In this document: piece by piece, positions 55,144 through 63,202 of the stretch
How positions within the stretch are numbered: position 1 is the first letter of the stretch
Layout: each line of letters starts with the position of its first letter
NCBI RefSeq assembly: GCF_028368855.1
Contig: NZ_JAQNCY010000002.1
Location: 357,165 to 421,164 of the forward strand
DNA: 64,000 bases
Reading direction: 5' to 3'
From: Leisingera sp. SS27
GTDB lineage: Bacteria; Pseudomonadota; Alphaproteobacteria; Rhodobacterales; Rhodobacteraceae
The notes under the pieces: generated by a model
Databases searched by the model: none
The model's input: the letters and a program-made list of their open reading frames with translations, nothing else
Told to the model about the DNA's origin: nothing
Program-made: the position numbers and the translations under genes

Positions 55144-55878
55144 ATGAACTCCATCGAACACAGTCCGCTTGCAAGGAAGTTATCGGCATTTGCCGTTCTT
55201 TCAGGAGATGAGCTGGCCGTGCTGACGCAGCTGCATCAGCGGCGGAAGACCTTTGCGGCAGGTTGTGACCTCGTGCATCAGGGTCAGCCCGGGCAAGCTG
55301 CCTATATTCTGGCTTCAGGCTGGGCCTGCTCTTACAAAATCCAGCCGGAGGGGTCACGTCAGATTGTCGACTTTCAAATACCGGGTGATTTCCTGGGATT
55401 GCGCAGCGTTTTGCTGCGCACTTCAGACCATAGCATCGAGCCTGTTGTGGAGATCGAAGCAGCTGAGGTTATTGCAAGCGACCTGCTGGGAGCATTGGCC
55501 GACACCCCAAGGCTGGCGGCAGCCATACTTTGGGCAGCGTCCCGGGATGAAGCGATGGTTGTCGAGCATCTTGTCGGGCTAGGTCGCCGCGATGCAGATG
55601 CGCGAATGGCACATTTTCTGCTCGAACTGGGTGCGAGGCTGGCGTTCGTTGGACTGGGAAGCAAGGAGGGCTATGCCTGCCCTTTGACCCAGTACCATCT
55701 TGCCGACGCTCTGGGATTGACCGCTGTCCATGTAAATCGTGTTCTGCGTCAACTTCGGGAACGGGAACTGGTCACCTTCCGGGAGGGCTACGTGAAGTTC
55801 GGAGATATTGACCGGCTCATGGAACTGGCGGATTTCGATCCGGCGTATCTGGATCAGGTTGGACCGCTTCTGAAATGA
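55144..55878 (+). CDS. Crp/Fnr-family transcriptional regulator
   Basis: Regulator of 244 residues. The cyclic-nucleotide-binding-like domain spans about residues 20-130 (ASGWACSYKIQPEGSRQIVD, FQIPGDFLGL), and the winged helix-turn-helix is at the C-terminus (YHLADALGLTAVHVNRVLRQ). There are only two cysteines and no Fnr-type N-terminal cysteine cluster, so oxygen sensing by an iron-sulfur cluster is unlikely. AGGAGGGG precedes the ATG. Small stress-type proteins around it are possible targets. Confidence 0.88.
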   Translation: MNSIEHSPLARKLSAFAVLSGDELAVLTQLHQRRKTFAAGCDLVHQGQPGQAAYILASGWACSYKIQPEGSRQIVDFQIPGDFLGLRSVLLRTSDHSIEPVVEIEAAEVIASDLLGALADTPRLAAAILWAASRDEAMVVEHLVGLGRRDADARMAHFLLELGARLAFVGLGSKEGYACPLTQYHLADALGLTAVHVNRVLRQLRERELVTFREGYVKFGDIDRLMELADFDPAYLDQVGPLLK

Positions 55879-55936
55879 AGCGCACGTCCTTCGGAAAGAA
55901 ACCGGGCAGCCAGGTAATGGGTTCCAAACTGGCTGG

Positions 55937-56125
55937 CTACGCGAGGACTTGTTTTGCAGCCTCGATCTCTCTGTACATTTCGGTATGATTTTCATCGCTG
56001 TGCGCCTTCTCCGCAAGCCTGTAATGCTTCCAAGCCGCTTCTTTCTTTGGTCCGGCTGGGGCTCGTTCGCAGGCCGCCCTTATGGAATCCAATGTGACGG
56101 AGAGTCTTCTTGTTTCGGGGGTCAT
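55937..56125 (-). CDS. Hypothetical small helical protein
   Basis: A 62-residue protein, MTPETRRLSVTLDSIRAACE, continuing as an amphipathic helix pair (WKHYRLAEKAHSDENHTEMY). AAAGGAC lies just upstream of the ATG. It converges with the Crp-family gene. The pattern is reminiscent of small proteins in Rhizobiales and Rhodobacterales, with no known role. Confidence 0.6.
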   Translation of the reverse strand: MTPETRRLSVTLDSIRAACERAPAGPKKEAAWKHYRLAEKAHSDENHTEMYREIEAAKQVLA

Positions 56126-56156
56126 ATCTGTGTCCTTTCAGAGGTTTTCGAGAAAT

Positions 56157-56213
56157 AAGAAGCGCGAACTATGTGCAGAACCGATTTGGACCAGCACATA
56201 CCCCGCGCTTCTT
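56157..56213. repeat. Long imperfect inverted repeat
   Basis: AAGAAGCGCG (56157-56166) pairs with CGCGCTTCTT (56204-56213); inside it TATGTGC (56170-56176) pairs with GCACATA (56194-56200) around a 17-base loop. Seventeen perfect pairs with one 3x3 internal loop. It is either a small RNA hairpin or a mobile-element remnant. Confidence 0.55.
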
Positions 56214-56644
56214 TGACACTCGAAAACAATCAAACACCGGCAAAATGTGGCGCCAGTTTAGTACTCCTATCCGGGATTGGATCTGCACGTACTGACACAG
56301 GTTAGCTAGCAGTCTTCCGGTTCGGATTCTTTGCAAAGACCCGTCGCACCCGTCTGCAAAAGAAGCGGACCATTTGAACATGCCTGCCTGCGCATTGAAA
56401 CTGCAGCAGCCTGACGCAAACCGGCAGCTGGGTGGCACAGGTCTCACGGGCGACTGTTTTCACGTTTAGTGCATGCAGATCAGGAAAACCCGAGATAGCT
56501 AACATCGATTAGTGCGTACTCTCCCCGCCCGTCCTAGAGTTTTTGACATAGTCAGCGATGCCGGGCCTACATCCTGAAGGTCCCGGAAAGTCCCGCTGCG
56601 GAAGAGGCAAGAAACTGCCACACGGGCAATCAAGGAAATCCAGG
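56214..56644. other. Intergenic region
   Basis: No gene seen. A weak promoter-like pair TTGACA (56543-56548) and CTACAT (56567-56572, 18-base spacing) could serve the gene at 56645. Confidence 0.4.
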
Positions 56645-56923
56645 ATGAACACGCGGTCGTCCAGACTGATGGTGACGTATGCCCACCCGTTTTCTTTGGC
56701 GGGTTATCCAGGCGAGCTTCCGGCCGGAGCGTATGAAGTCATCGTGGAAGAGGAGCTTCCTCAGGGGCTCAGCTTCGTGGCCTACCGGACCGCAGCAATC
56801 TATCTGCTGATCCACGGCAGAGGCGGCCAAGCCGGCCGGACCGAGTTGCGCATGATCACCCAGAACGACCTAGAAGCCGCGCAAAGCCGGGCCAGCGGAT
56901 TTGACAGAAAACAGCAACCATAG
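56645..56923 (+). CDS. Hypothetical small protein, paralogue of the 60965 product
   Basis: A 92-residue protein without signal or membrane segment. It shares the order PFSLAGYPGELPAGAYEV, then an acidic turn, a hydrophobic YRTAAIYLLIH, then TELRMITQNDLEAAQ with the N-terminal part of the product of the gene at 60965 (PFSLPGFDETLPAGEYGI, VLIHLH, SLADLESAQ). The ATG follows GGAAATCCAGG, a reasonable Shine-Dalgarno. Function unknown. Confidence 0.75.
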   Translation: MNTRSSRLMVTYAHPFSLAGYPGELPAGAYEVIVEEELPQGLSFVAYRTAAIYLLIHGRGGQAGRTELRMITQNDLEAAQSRASGFDRKQQP

Positions 56924-56956
56924 CGACGCGGCGCTTTCTCCGCAGGAGGACCAGAG

Positions 56957-57310
56957 ATGACTTATCCCGAATGGCTCAGGCCAGGAGTTTACGGAGCCCT
57001 GATTGGCGCAGTCTCAATTACCATCGCAGGGTTCTCTTGGGGCGGCTGGGTGACAAGCGGCCAAGCAGATGCGATGGCCAGTTCGAGGTCCCAAGACGAA
57101 CTGATCGCGGCTTTGGTGCCGGTTTGCATCAACTTGGCCCGAACAGATTCTGACCGGGCCGCCAAACTGGTGACAATCCAGGAAGCAACCACATACAAGC
57201 GCCGGGATGCCGTGATGGCAACAGGCTGGGCAACGGTTCCTGGCTCAGATCAACCAAACCGTGATCTTGCACAGGCATGCCTTGCCGGGCTGGATCTTGA
57301 TGCCTCGTGA
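56957..57310 (+). CDS. Conserved hypothetical single-pass membrane protein
   Basis: A 117-residue protein with one membrane helix near residues 10-32 (VYGALIGAVSITIAGFSWGG) and a soluble C-terminal part that contains a CINLAR and an ACLAGLD cysteine. The GFSWGGW motif and GWATVPGS near the end fit a widespread alphaproteobacterial family of unknown function. AGGAGGA precedes the ATG. It overlaps the possible extended start of the next gene. Confidence 0.75.
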   Translation: MTYPEWLRPGVYGALIGAVSITIAGFSWGGWVTSGQADAMASSRSQDELIAALVPVCINLARTDSDRAAKLVTIQEATTYKRRDAVMATGWATVPGSDQPNRDLAQACLAGLDLDAS

Positions 57311-57347
57311 TTTTGCGGAACTACCGGTGTCTTCTCTATCCAGCACA

Positions 57348-58154
57348 ATGCTGCCGGACAAAAAAAACTTCTCTTGGGCTTTCCTGAAAACTCTGGTCAG
57401 ACATTTTGCAGCTGTGTTCGGATTTATTCTGATGTTCGCAGCACCTGCTTTTCCGCAGCCAAGCATATCTTCGATACCTGAAAACGCCCATGCCAAAAGC
57501 TACGGTGACGGGTGGGAATGCAATCTGTCCTACCGTCCCGCCGGCAATACATGTGTTGCAATTGTAGTGCCGCAAAACGCGTACCCGACGAACAAGCCTT
57601 ACGGTACGGGATGGGAGTGCCTGCATGGGTATGTTGAGGTCGAAGGCACATCCTGTGGTAAGGTCTTTGTACCAGAAGGCGGTTATCTCGACCCTTCGGG
57701 CAAGCGGTGGAATTGCTTGCGCGGATACCGGAAGATCGACGACATTTGCCAGAAAATTGCCCTGCCGGAAAACTCCTATCTGACGAACGACACTAGCGGG
57801 CCAGCTTGGCGTTGCAATCGAGGGTATGAAGCCAAAGGAGAGAAATGCCTTGCCATCGATGTGCCGGAACACGCCTACCTGAACGGCTCAAACTATGGGC
57901 GGTCTTGGACATGTGAGCGCGGGTTCTTTGAACAGGATGGAGCATGCAAAGCCGTGTTCGTTCCTGAAAATGCCTACTTTGACGATGCACCGTACAGAAC
58001 AGGGTGGAAGTGCGAACGCGGTTACGCAGTGTCTGGCGACCGCTGCATTCTCATAGATCTGCCCGAAAACGCTCATCTCGACAGGTCTGGCAACCGATGG
58101 GAGTGCGACAGGAATTTTCAGCGGACGAGAGGCCGCTGCGTTCTGAATAACTAG
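57348..58154 (+). CDS. Secreted protein of seven cysteine-pair repeats
   Basis: About 268 residues; the ATG at 57348 is one of several possible starts. A hydrophobic signal-like segment (HFAAVFGFILMFAAPAFP) is followed by seven tandem units of 31-34 residues. Each begins with VPENAYL or a variant (IPENAHA, VPQNAYP, VPEGGYL, LPENSYL, VPEHAYL, VPENAYF, LPENAHL), continues to a Trp-x-Cys and ends in a second Cys, so each could form one disulfide. No enzymatic domain. Repeats of this type occur in other alphaproteobacteria, usually without a known role. Confidence 0.75.
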   Translation: MLPDKKNFSWAFLKTLVRHFAAVFGFILMFAAPAFPQPSISSIPENAHAKSYGDGWECNLSYRPAGNTCVAIVVPQNAYPTNKPYGTGWECLHGYVEVEGTSCGKVFVPEGGYLDPSGKRWNCLRGYRKIDDICQKIALPENSYLTNDTSGPAWRCNRGYEAKGEKCLAIDVPEHAYLNGSNYGRSWTCERGFFEQDGACKAVFVPENAYFDDAPYRTGWKCERGYAVSGDRCILIDLPENAHLDRSGNRWECDRNFQRTRGRCVLNN

Positions 58155-58246
58155 GCCTTGCACCTTCTGCTGCCCTGCTTGGCGGCGTCTTAACTTGCGG
58201 CGGGCACGTGAATGCCAAGCGCTTGTTTCAATCCAAAGGACAAATC

Positions 58247-59446
58247 ATGGACTTCGCAGCCAAAGCCGGTCTCTCAGCACGGCGAAATGCAAGCAATGGG
58301 CGTTTGCACTCACCATTCCACTCTGAGGAACCGGGGAGCTCAGGCGAACTGCCCTTTCTCCCTGTCCCCAGTGCAATAGTGTACTGCGAAGGAAACTTCG
58401 CCAAAAATGATGGAAAAACTGCAAACGGGCTGGTGCGGCACTCAAAGGCCTACCGGATACTCTCAGTGATCGACAGCCGGCACCACGGGTGTGACAGCGG
58501 GCAAGTCCTTGATGGGGAAATCAACCGGATTCCGATTTTCGGCAGCCTTGAAGCAGCCGTTGCCCACCAAAGCACAGTCCCTGATACACTGATTTACGGG
58601 ATGGCACCGTCTAACGGGAAACTCTCTTGCGAGGACCGAACGGTTGTTCTGGAGGCGATTTCGCGGGGAATGAACATCGTAGCCGGCTTGCATGAATACC
58701 TAAGTGAAGACCCGGAGATCATTGCTGCTGCAAAATCCTGGAACGTTACTGTCCGGGATATCCGCAAGCCCCGGCTCAGCAAGGACATGCGTCTGTTCGA
58801 CGGCAGTATTGCGCGTGTAAAGGCGATCCGCATCGCCATTTTGGGAACTGACTGCGCAATTGGAAAACGAACCACGGCAACCCTGCTCGCCAGGGCGCTG
58901 AATGCGCAGGGCATCAAGACGGTACTGGTTGGCACCGGCCAAACAGGTTTGATGCAGGGCGCCAGATATGGAGTCGCAATGGACGCGATGCCGCCCCAAT
59001 TCTGCTGCGGGGAGCTGGAAGGGGCTGTGATTGCAGCGTTCGAGAACGAACGGCCGGATGTCATTCTGATTGAAGGCCAGGGCGCACTCAGCCATCCGGC
59101 GTTCTGCACATCTGCCTTCATTCTGCGCGGCAGCCAGCCTGACGCGGTAATCCTTCAGCATGCGCCAGCACGGGCGCACCGCTGCGACTTTCCGGAGATG
59201 GCAATGCCGGACCCCAGTGACGAGATTGCCTTGATCGAAGCGTTTTCGGACACAAAGGTAATCGGCGTAACCCTCAACCATGAAGGGCTGACTGATGCGG
59301 GGATCAATGCCGCTATCAGGGACCAAGCTCGGAAGCTGGACCTGCCGGTCAGCGATGCCCTAAGCTGCCCTCCCGCTCATCTGGCTGAACTTGTTCTGTC
59401 TGCCTATCCACAATTGCGGCCGGTGCCGGGGAAGGCCGCGTTATGA
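58247..59446 (+). CDS. DUF1611 family protein (DgcN-like)
   Basis: A 399-residue protein from ATG 58247, preceded by AAAGGA; a GTG 39 bases upstream has no such support. The DUF1611 features are a Rossmann N-terminal part (YRILSVIDSRHHGCDSGQ) and a P-loop-like ILGTDCAIGKRTTATLLARA, then EGQGALSHPAF and ILQHAPAR. DgcN, in this family, N-acylates D-amino acids for their conversion to the L-form. The gene overlaps a PLP racemase by 4 bases, which supports a role in amino-acid stereochemistry. Confidence 0.82.
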   Translation: MDFAAKAGLSARRNASNGRLHSPFHSEEPGSSGELPFLPVPSAIVYCEGNFAKNDGKTANGLVRHSKAYRILSVIDSRHHGCDSGQVLDGEINRIPIFGSLEAAVAHQSTVPDTLIYGMAPSNGKLSCEDRTVVLEAISRGMNIVAGLHEYLSEDPEIIAAAKSWNVTVRDIRKPRLSKDMRLFDGSIARVKAIRIAILGTDCAIGKRTTATLLARALNAQGIKTVLVGTGQTGLMQGARYGVAMDAMPPQFCCGELEGAVIAAFENERPDVILIEGQGALSHPAFCTSAFILRGSQPDAVILQHAPARAHRCDFPEMAMPDPSDEIALIEAFSDTKVIGVTLNHEGLTDAGINAAIRDQARKLDLPVSDALSCPPAHLAELVLSAYPQLRPVPGKAAL

Positions 59447-60564
59447 CTGCCCCGCGCTTGGAAATTGATCTGAGCAAAATCCGCCAGAATACGCGCGTTC
59501 TTATCGACCGCCTGAAGCCACGCGGGATCACGGTAACGGGTGTAACCAAAGCTGTGTGCGGTCACCCGGACATTGCAAAAGCGATGCTTGCGGGCGGTGT
59601 AATAGGGCTGGCTGAAGCGCGGATAGCAAATGTCGAGCGATTGCGCCAGGCAGGGATAACATGTCCGGTCCTGATGATCCGAACCCCCATGCTGAGCCAG
59701 GTGGAGCAAATTGTTTCGTCCTGCGAAGCCAGCTGCAACACCGAAACCGGGATCATTGCCAGCCTCGCCGCCGCTGCCCTGCGCCAAGGCGCCAATCACG
59801 AGATCATCCTGATGGTTGAAATGGGGGATTTTCGAGAAGGCATAATGCCTGAGGATCTGACCGACATCGCGCTTCAGGTCACCAGAACGCCGGGTGTGCT
59901 GCTCAGAGGTATTGGTGCGAACTTTGCCTGCCTGGCCGGCCCTGCACCCACCGCTGAGGATATGGCGGCACTCTCATCACTCGCAGACGCTACGGAGGCG
60001 GAATGCGGTCCTTTCGTTGATGTGGTTTCCGGAGGCAGTTCCGCAAATCTGCGGTGGGCGCTAGATACGGGACCGGCAGGAAGGGTGAACAATCTGCGCC
60101 TGGGGGAGGCTATCCTGCTCGGCACCGATCCGGTTTCCGGAAATCCGATAAGCGGGCTTCATACGGATGCTTTCGTCCTGCAGGCAGAGGTGATCGAGAC
60201 CAAGGCAAAGTCAAAGCTGGCACCGTTGAAGCTGTCCGATCCTGCATTGTCAGCGCTAAGCCTGGTGCCAGGCAATCATTGGAAGACCCGGTCGATACTG
60301 GCCATCGGGCTGCAAGACACAGATCCGGCCGGGCTGATCTTTCCAGCTGCGGTTTCCTACATCGGAGCGACCAGCGATCACCTCGTCGTGGAAACCACGA
60401 ATTGCCCGCTGCGCATCGGGAGCGAGATAACTCTGCGCTTGAACTACAGCGCCCTTTTGCACACCATGGCAGCGCCCGATGTTGAAAAAGTTCTTTGCGA
60501 CGGCAGATCTGCTGCAGACAGTGGTGCAGCCAGACGAAATGGACGGCATCCGGCACTCTTGTGA
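59443..60564 (+). CDS. PLP-dependent amino acid racemase, alanine/ornithine racemase family
   Basis: A 373-residue enzyme with an alanine racemase-type N-terminal barrel. The PLP lysine is in GVTKAVCGHPDIAKAMLAGG (about residue 28), followed by GLAEARIANVERL and the substrate-phosphate region VSGGSSANLRWAL, as in ornithine/lysine racemases without a full Alr C-terminal domain. It overlaps the DUF1611 gene (ATGA). The last 20 residues look unlike the family and may reflect a frame change near the 3' end. The substrate is unknown. Confidence 0.82.
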   Translation: MTAPRLEIDLSKIRQNTRVLIDRLKPRGITVTGVTKAVCGHPDIAKAMLAGGVIGLAEARIANVERLRQAGITCPVLMIRTPMLSQVEQIVSSCEASCNTETGIIASLAAAALRQGANHEIILMVEMGDFREGIMPEDLTDIALQVTRTPGVLLRGIGANFACLAGPAPTAEDMAALSSLADATEAECGPFVDVVSGGSSANLRWALDTGPAGRVNNLRLGEAILLGTDPVSGNPISGLHTDAFVLQAEVIETKAKSKLAPLKLSDPALSALSLVPGNHWKTRSILAIGLQDTDPAGLIFPAAVSYIGATSDHLVVETTNCPLRIGSEITLRLNYSALLHTMAAPDVEKVLCDGRSAADSGAARRNGRHPALL

Positions 60565-60964
60565 TACCGGCGGTCTCTTGGTGCTGCAGCTCCAAACCTC
60601 GTTCAGCGGCCTCAAGCCTGGAGCGTCCCGTAGCAAATTGAGCCGGGAATACCTATATCAGATGTGACTGCAGGTGCTTTCTTCGCCTCACAGAGAGGCT
60701 GAAAACTGTGGCTCGCAATTGATCGACCGCAGCATCTCTTTCAATGGCTTGAGCTCCGGCTTTGGTCTGGGCACCGGTGACGCGGCCGTTCCGAACAGTT
60801 CGGCTGGTGCGAATGCGAGAAAGACAGAGCGGGGTTCAGATCCGCTTGCCTTGCATGTTCAAGACCAGCCCCGACTACTCTCAAAGGCCGTTGATACCGT
60901 CTTCGTGGCAAATCCGCTTTGCCAGAGCGGCAAGAACAGCACCGCAGCAAAGGAGAACCAGAAA
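60565..60964. other. Intergenic region
   Basis: No gene seen. Short frames cross it without support. The promoter of the following gene is presumably in the last 150 bases. Confidence 0.4.
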
Positions 60965-61522
60965 ATGGATCAGCTGACAACCAAGGCCGTCGCAATATTC
61001 TCCCGCCCTTTCAGCTTGCCTGGATTTGATGAGACACTCCCAGCTGGGGAATATGGCATTGAAACCGAACTGTCCGCACCTCCTGGCCACCTGACACCTC
61101 AGGCCTGGAAAGCTTCTGTTTTGATACACCTGCACCCGCGCGCGTCACATCCAGGGCTGGCTCGCAGCCTGACAGTTTCATTGGCGGACCTCGAGAGCGC
61201 CCAAGCCAAGGACAAGTTGTCGGGTAAGGACTTGTCGCAGTTTTTCCTTGAAGAAATGCTCGCCGACCCGATGGTGCGCTTGGTCATGCAGGCTGACGGA
61301 GTGTCTGAAACCCAAATCCGCCGTTTGTACCTTGGCGAGTGCGTTTCGGACCAGGATCGCGAGCAGGCTACCCAGAGTGTTGAACAGGCAGGCCCTTCAG
61401 GCGCATTTGCTATACAAGCTGCTGAGAACGAAGGGTTGGCACCATCGGCAGACAATCGCGCCAGCAAAGTTGTCAGCCCTGCGCCGGACATACCAGGCGG
61501 TAAGGACTCACGTGATGACTGA
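60965..61522 (+). CDS. Hypothetical protein, longer paralogue of the 56645 product
   Basis: 185 residues from ATG 60965, which follows AAAGGAGAACC. The first 80 residues resemble the product of the gene at 56645 (see that entry). The middle contains a helical region ending in VSETQIRRLYLGECVSDQD; the C-terminus is disordered and rich in Ala, Ser and Pro. It overlaps a zinc-ribbon gene by 8 bases. Function unknown. Confidence 0.75.
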   Translation: MDQLTTKAVAIFSRPFSLPGFDETLPAGEYGIETELSAPPGHLTPQAWKASVLIHLHPRASHPGLARSLTVSLADLESAQAKDKLSGKDLSQFFLEEMLADPMVRLVMQADGVSETQIRRLYLGECVSDQDREQATQSVEQAGPSGAFAIQAAENEGLAPSADNRASKVVSPAPDIPGGKDSRDD

Positions 61523-61709
61523 AAGAAACGAACAAGGTACCTTTGTGACACCTGCACGCAGAGACGTGCCGCGAGAGCGCCGTTGCTTGCGGTGCAATTC
61601 TGTATTCTGGAGTGAATGGTTCGGCGAACGGATCTGCCGGCGCTGCAAGTCTTCAAATGCTTGGCGTACCGCTGTTTCGGTAAGATCCGGCTCGCCTGGC
61701 CGCCGTTGA
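61515..61709 (+). CDS. Small zinc-ribbon protein
   Basis: 64 residues with two CxxC pairs (RCLRCNSVF and ICRRCKSSN, 15 residues between the inner cysteines) forming a probable zinc ribbon, and a basic tail. It overlaps the end of the 60965 gene, so it is probably cotranscribed. Similar mini zinc ribbons occur in phage and accessory regions. No partner is evident. Confidence 0.65.
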   Translation: MTERNEQGTFVTPARRDVPRERRCLRCNSVFWSEWFGERICRRCKSSNAWRTAVSVRSGSPGRR

Positions 61710-61980
61710 ATCCCTCCGGGTACCACAATTTTCATTATGCTGGATTGGCATGTCGCCAAGCTCCTACTTGCTTTTACTCCTTGGCAGCCTGCGGGCTTGC
61801 GAACGTCAGCAGGGTTGAGCTGGATCTGACGCAACAGAATAGAAAAGAAATGAGCTAAGTTCATGAGGGCGTGCCGGTTCTCTTGCGCACGCAAACGCGA
61901 CAGGTCCAGAGTGATTGCCTCTGAACGCCAGCCCAAATGAACTGCAGTTTGTATGGTTCAGGCGCCAGGCGGCCTACACT

Positions 61981-62160
61981 TCACTGGCCACTGCGCTTGT
62001 ACTGAAGCCGGGAGCGCCGGAGGCGCTCGATTTTGCTGCGCCGTATTTCGTTTTCGTCTTCCAGGATTTCACGCGCAGCCCGTGCGGTCTTTTCCATCGC
62101 TGTTTCCTTGCGGGACAGGCCAGCTAGTTTCAATTCCTCAATATTAAACTTGGTCATCAT
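61981..62160 (-). CDS. Small charged helical protein
   Basis: 59 residues (MMTKFNIEELKLAGLSRKE onward), highly charged and alpha-helical, with many Arg, Lys and Glu. The tandem ATG at 62155-62160 is preceded by GTAGGAGTTGG, an excellent Shine-Dalgarno sequence, which supports it as real. Unknown function; no cysteines and no membrane segment. Confidence 0.65.
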   Translation of the reverse strand: MMTKFNIEELKLAGLSRKETAMEKTARAAREILEDENEIRRSKIERLRRSRLQYKRSGQ

Positions 62161-62279
62161 CCAACTCCTACGAGGCTGATTGTGGGCAGGGCTATTTTTG
62201 CGTGAAAGTTCAGTTTGGGCCTTCTGTCAGGTGCGCTATGGGGCAGAAGGACAGAGCAGCGCCAGTTCGTTGCAGTGTT

Positions 62280-62537
62280 CTACGCAGCGGCCGGGAAATC
62301 CGCGTGAAACCCAGCAGAGCCGACTGCCGAGAGGAATGCTGCGCGGGCGGCGCCTACAGGCGCGAGACAGTCCATCGCTGCATTGATTTTCTCAAGCGCA
62401 ACATCTCTATTGTGATCAGAAACAGGCCAAGCTCTCTGCAGCCAGAAATGGGCTTGTTCGATTGTCGAGATTTTTCGTGTCCGCTCCTCGGAGGGCAGAA
62501 AAATGATCATGGGGGTTCCCCAGGAGATTTCTATCAA
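62280..62537 (-). CDS. DUF982 domain protein
   Basis: 85 residues matching DUF982: a SWGTPMIIFLPSEERTR start, the RKISTIEQAHFWLQRAWP core and the ARAAFLSAVGSAGF end. Such proteins are common in Rhizobiales and Rhodobacterales, function unknown. The frame starts at TTG 62535-62537; ATG at 62508-62510 would remove the conserved N-terminal strand. Shine-Dalgarno support is weak for either. Confidence 0.75.
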   Translation of the reverse strand: MIEISWGTPMIIFLPSEERTRKISTIEQAHFWLQRAWPVSDHNRDVALEKINAAMDCLAPVGAARAAFLSAVGSAGFHADFPAAA

Positions 62538-62600
62538 GATTGTTCTTTCTGTATGTTTTGGGAAAACCGCATCTGAATGTTGGTCACAGCAAATGCGGCA

Positions 62601-62629
62601 AGCGGGAGCATTGCAAGAATGCTCCCGCT
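62601..62629 (-). other. Perfect hairpin downstream of the cold-shock gene
   Basis: A 12-bp perfect stem (62601-62612 with 62618-62629) with a five-base loop, 24 bases after the csp stop. There is no T-tract on the minus strand; it may stabilise the mRNA or be a Rho-independent-like end that relies on the stem. Confidence 0.55.
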
Positions 62630-62652
62630 GAAGGTTTCAACCTTGCAGAGGC

Positions 62653-62859
62653 TTACGCAAGTGCAAGATTGCTTGCGGACTCGCGCCCGTCGCGGCCGCT
62701 TTCGATGTCGAAAGTCACGGCTTGGCCATCGTCAAGCTGCTGGATGCCAGCGCGTTCCAGAGCAGAAATGTGGACAAAGATGTCCCGCGATCCTTGCTCA
62801 GGAGCGATAAAACCAAAACCTTTTTGAGAGTTGAACCATTTCACGGTGCCATTGGCCAT
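62653..62859 (-). CDS. Cold-shock protein, CspA family
   Basis: 68 residues, a single cold-shock domain with both RNA-binding motifs, [10 protein letters not shown] and DIFVHISAL. It acts as an RNA chaperone; many alphaproteobacterial paralogues are not cold-inducible. AAGGAGACGACACG precedes the ATG. It stands alone on the minus strand. Confidence 0.95.
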   Translation of the reverse strand: MANGTVKWFNSQKGFGFIAPEQGSRDIFVHISALERAGIQQLDDGQAVTFDIESGRDGRESASNLALA

Positions 62860-63202
62860 CGTGTCGTCTCCTTAAAAAATGCCATCCGCAAAACGCGATA
62901 GCCCGGCCCAGTGTCGACATAGGAACAACTGGGGCCGTTAGGAAACAGAAGGTCGTAGGAAGAAGCTTTGCCCAACCGAGATGGGGCATGCGATCCGTGA
63001 TTACAAGAGGCTAGCTTTGAGATCACGTGAAAGCATTGCAAACTTGCTTGGCGCGCCGGCTGGATCTGCCGAGTATGTCTCTCGCTGCAGATTGTTCTGG
63101 CGGGCTATTTTCGAGATTGCTGGTTTTTTTGCACCAGGTCCGTTAATGGCTGTGACCCGCCTTGTGCTCATACAGTAACCAGTATGATTGGCGACGGCCG
63201 CT
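62860..63202. other. Intergenic region between csp and integrase
   Basis: No gene seen. The first 100 bases must be the csp leader and promoter. No thermosensor structure was recognised. Confidence 0.4.

Noticed and set aside
57430..58150. Regular repeats considered as a CRISPR-like array
   Set aside because: The repeats are at protein level (31-34 residues) in one open frame; DNA units vary and there are no spacers.
60479..60667. Frameshift in the racemase 3' end, with a 62-codon frame continuing
   Set aside because: The tail of the annotated frame is unusual, but no family motif was seen in the alternative frame, so a frameshift is not supported.
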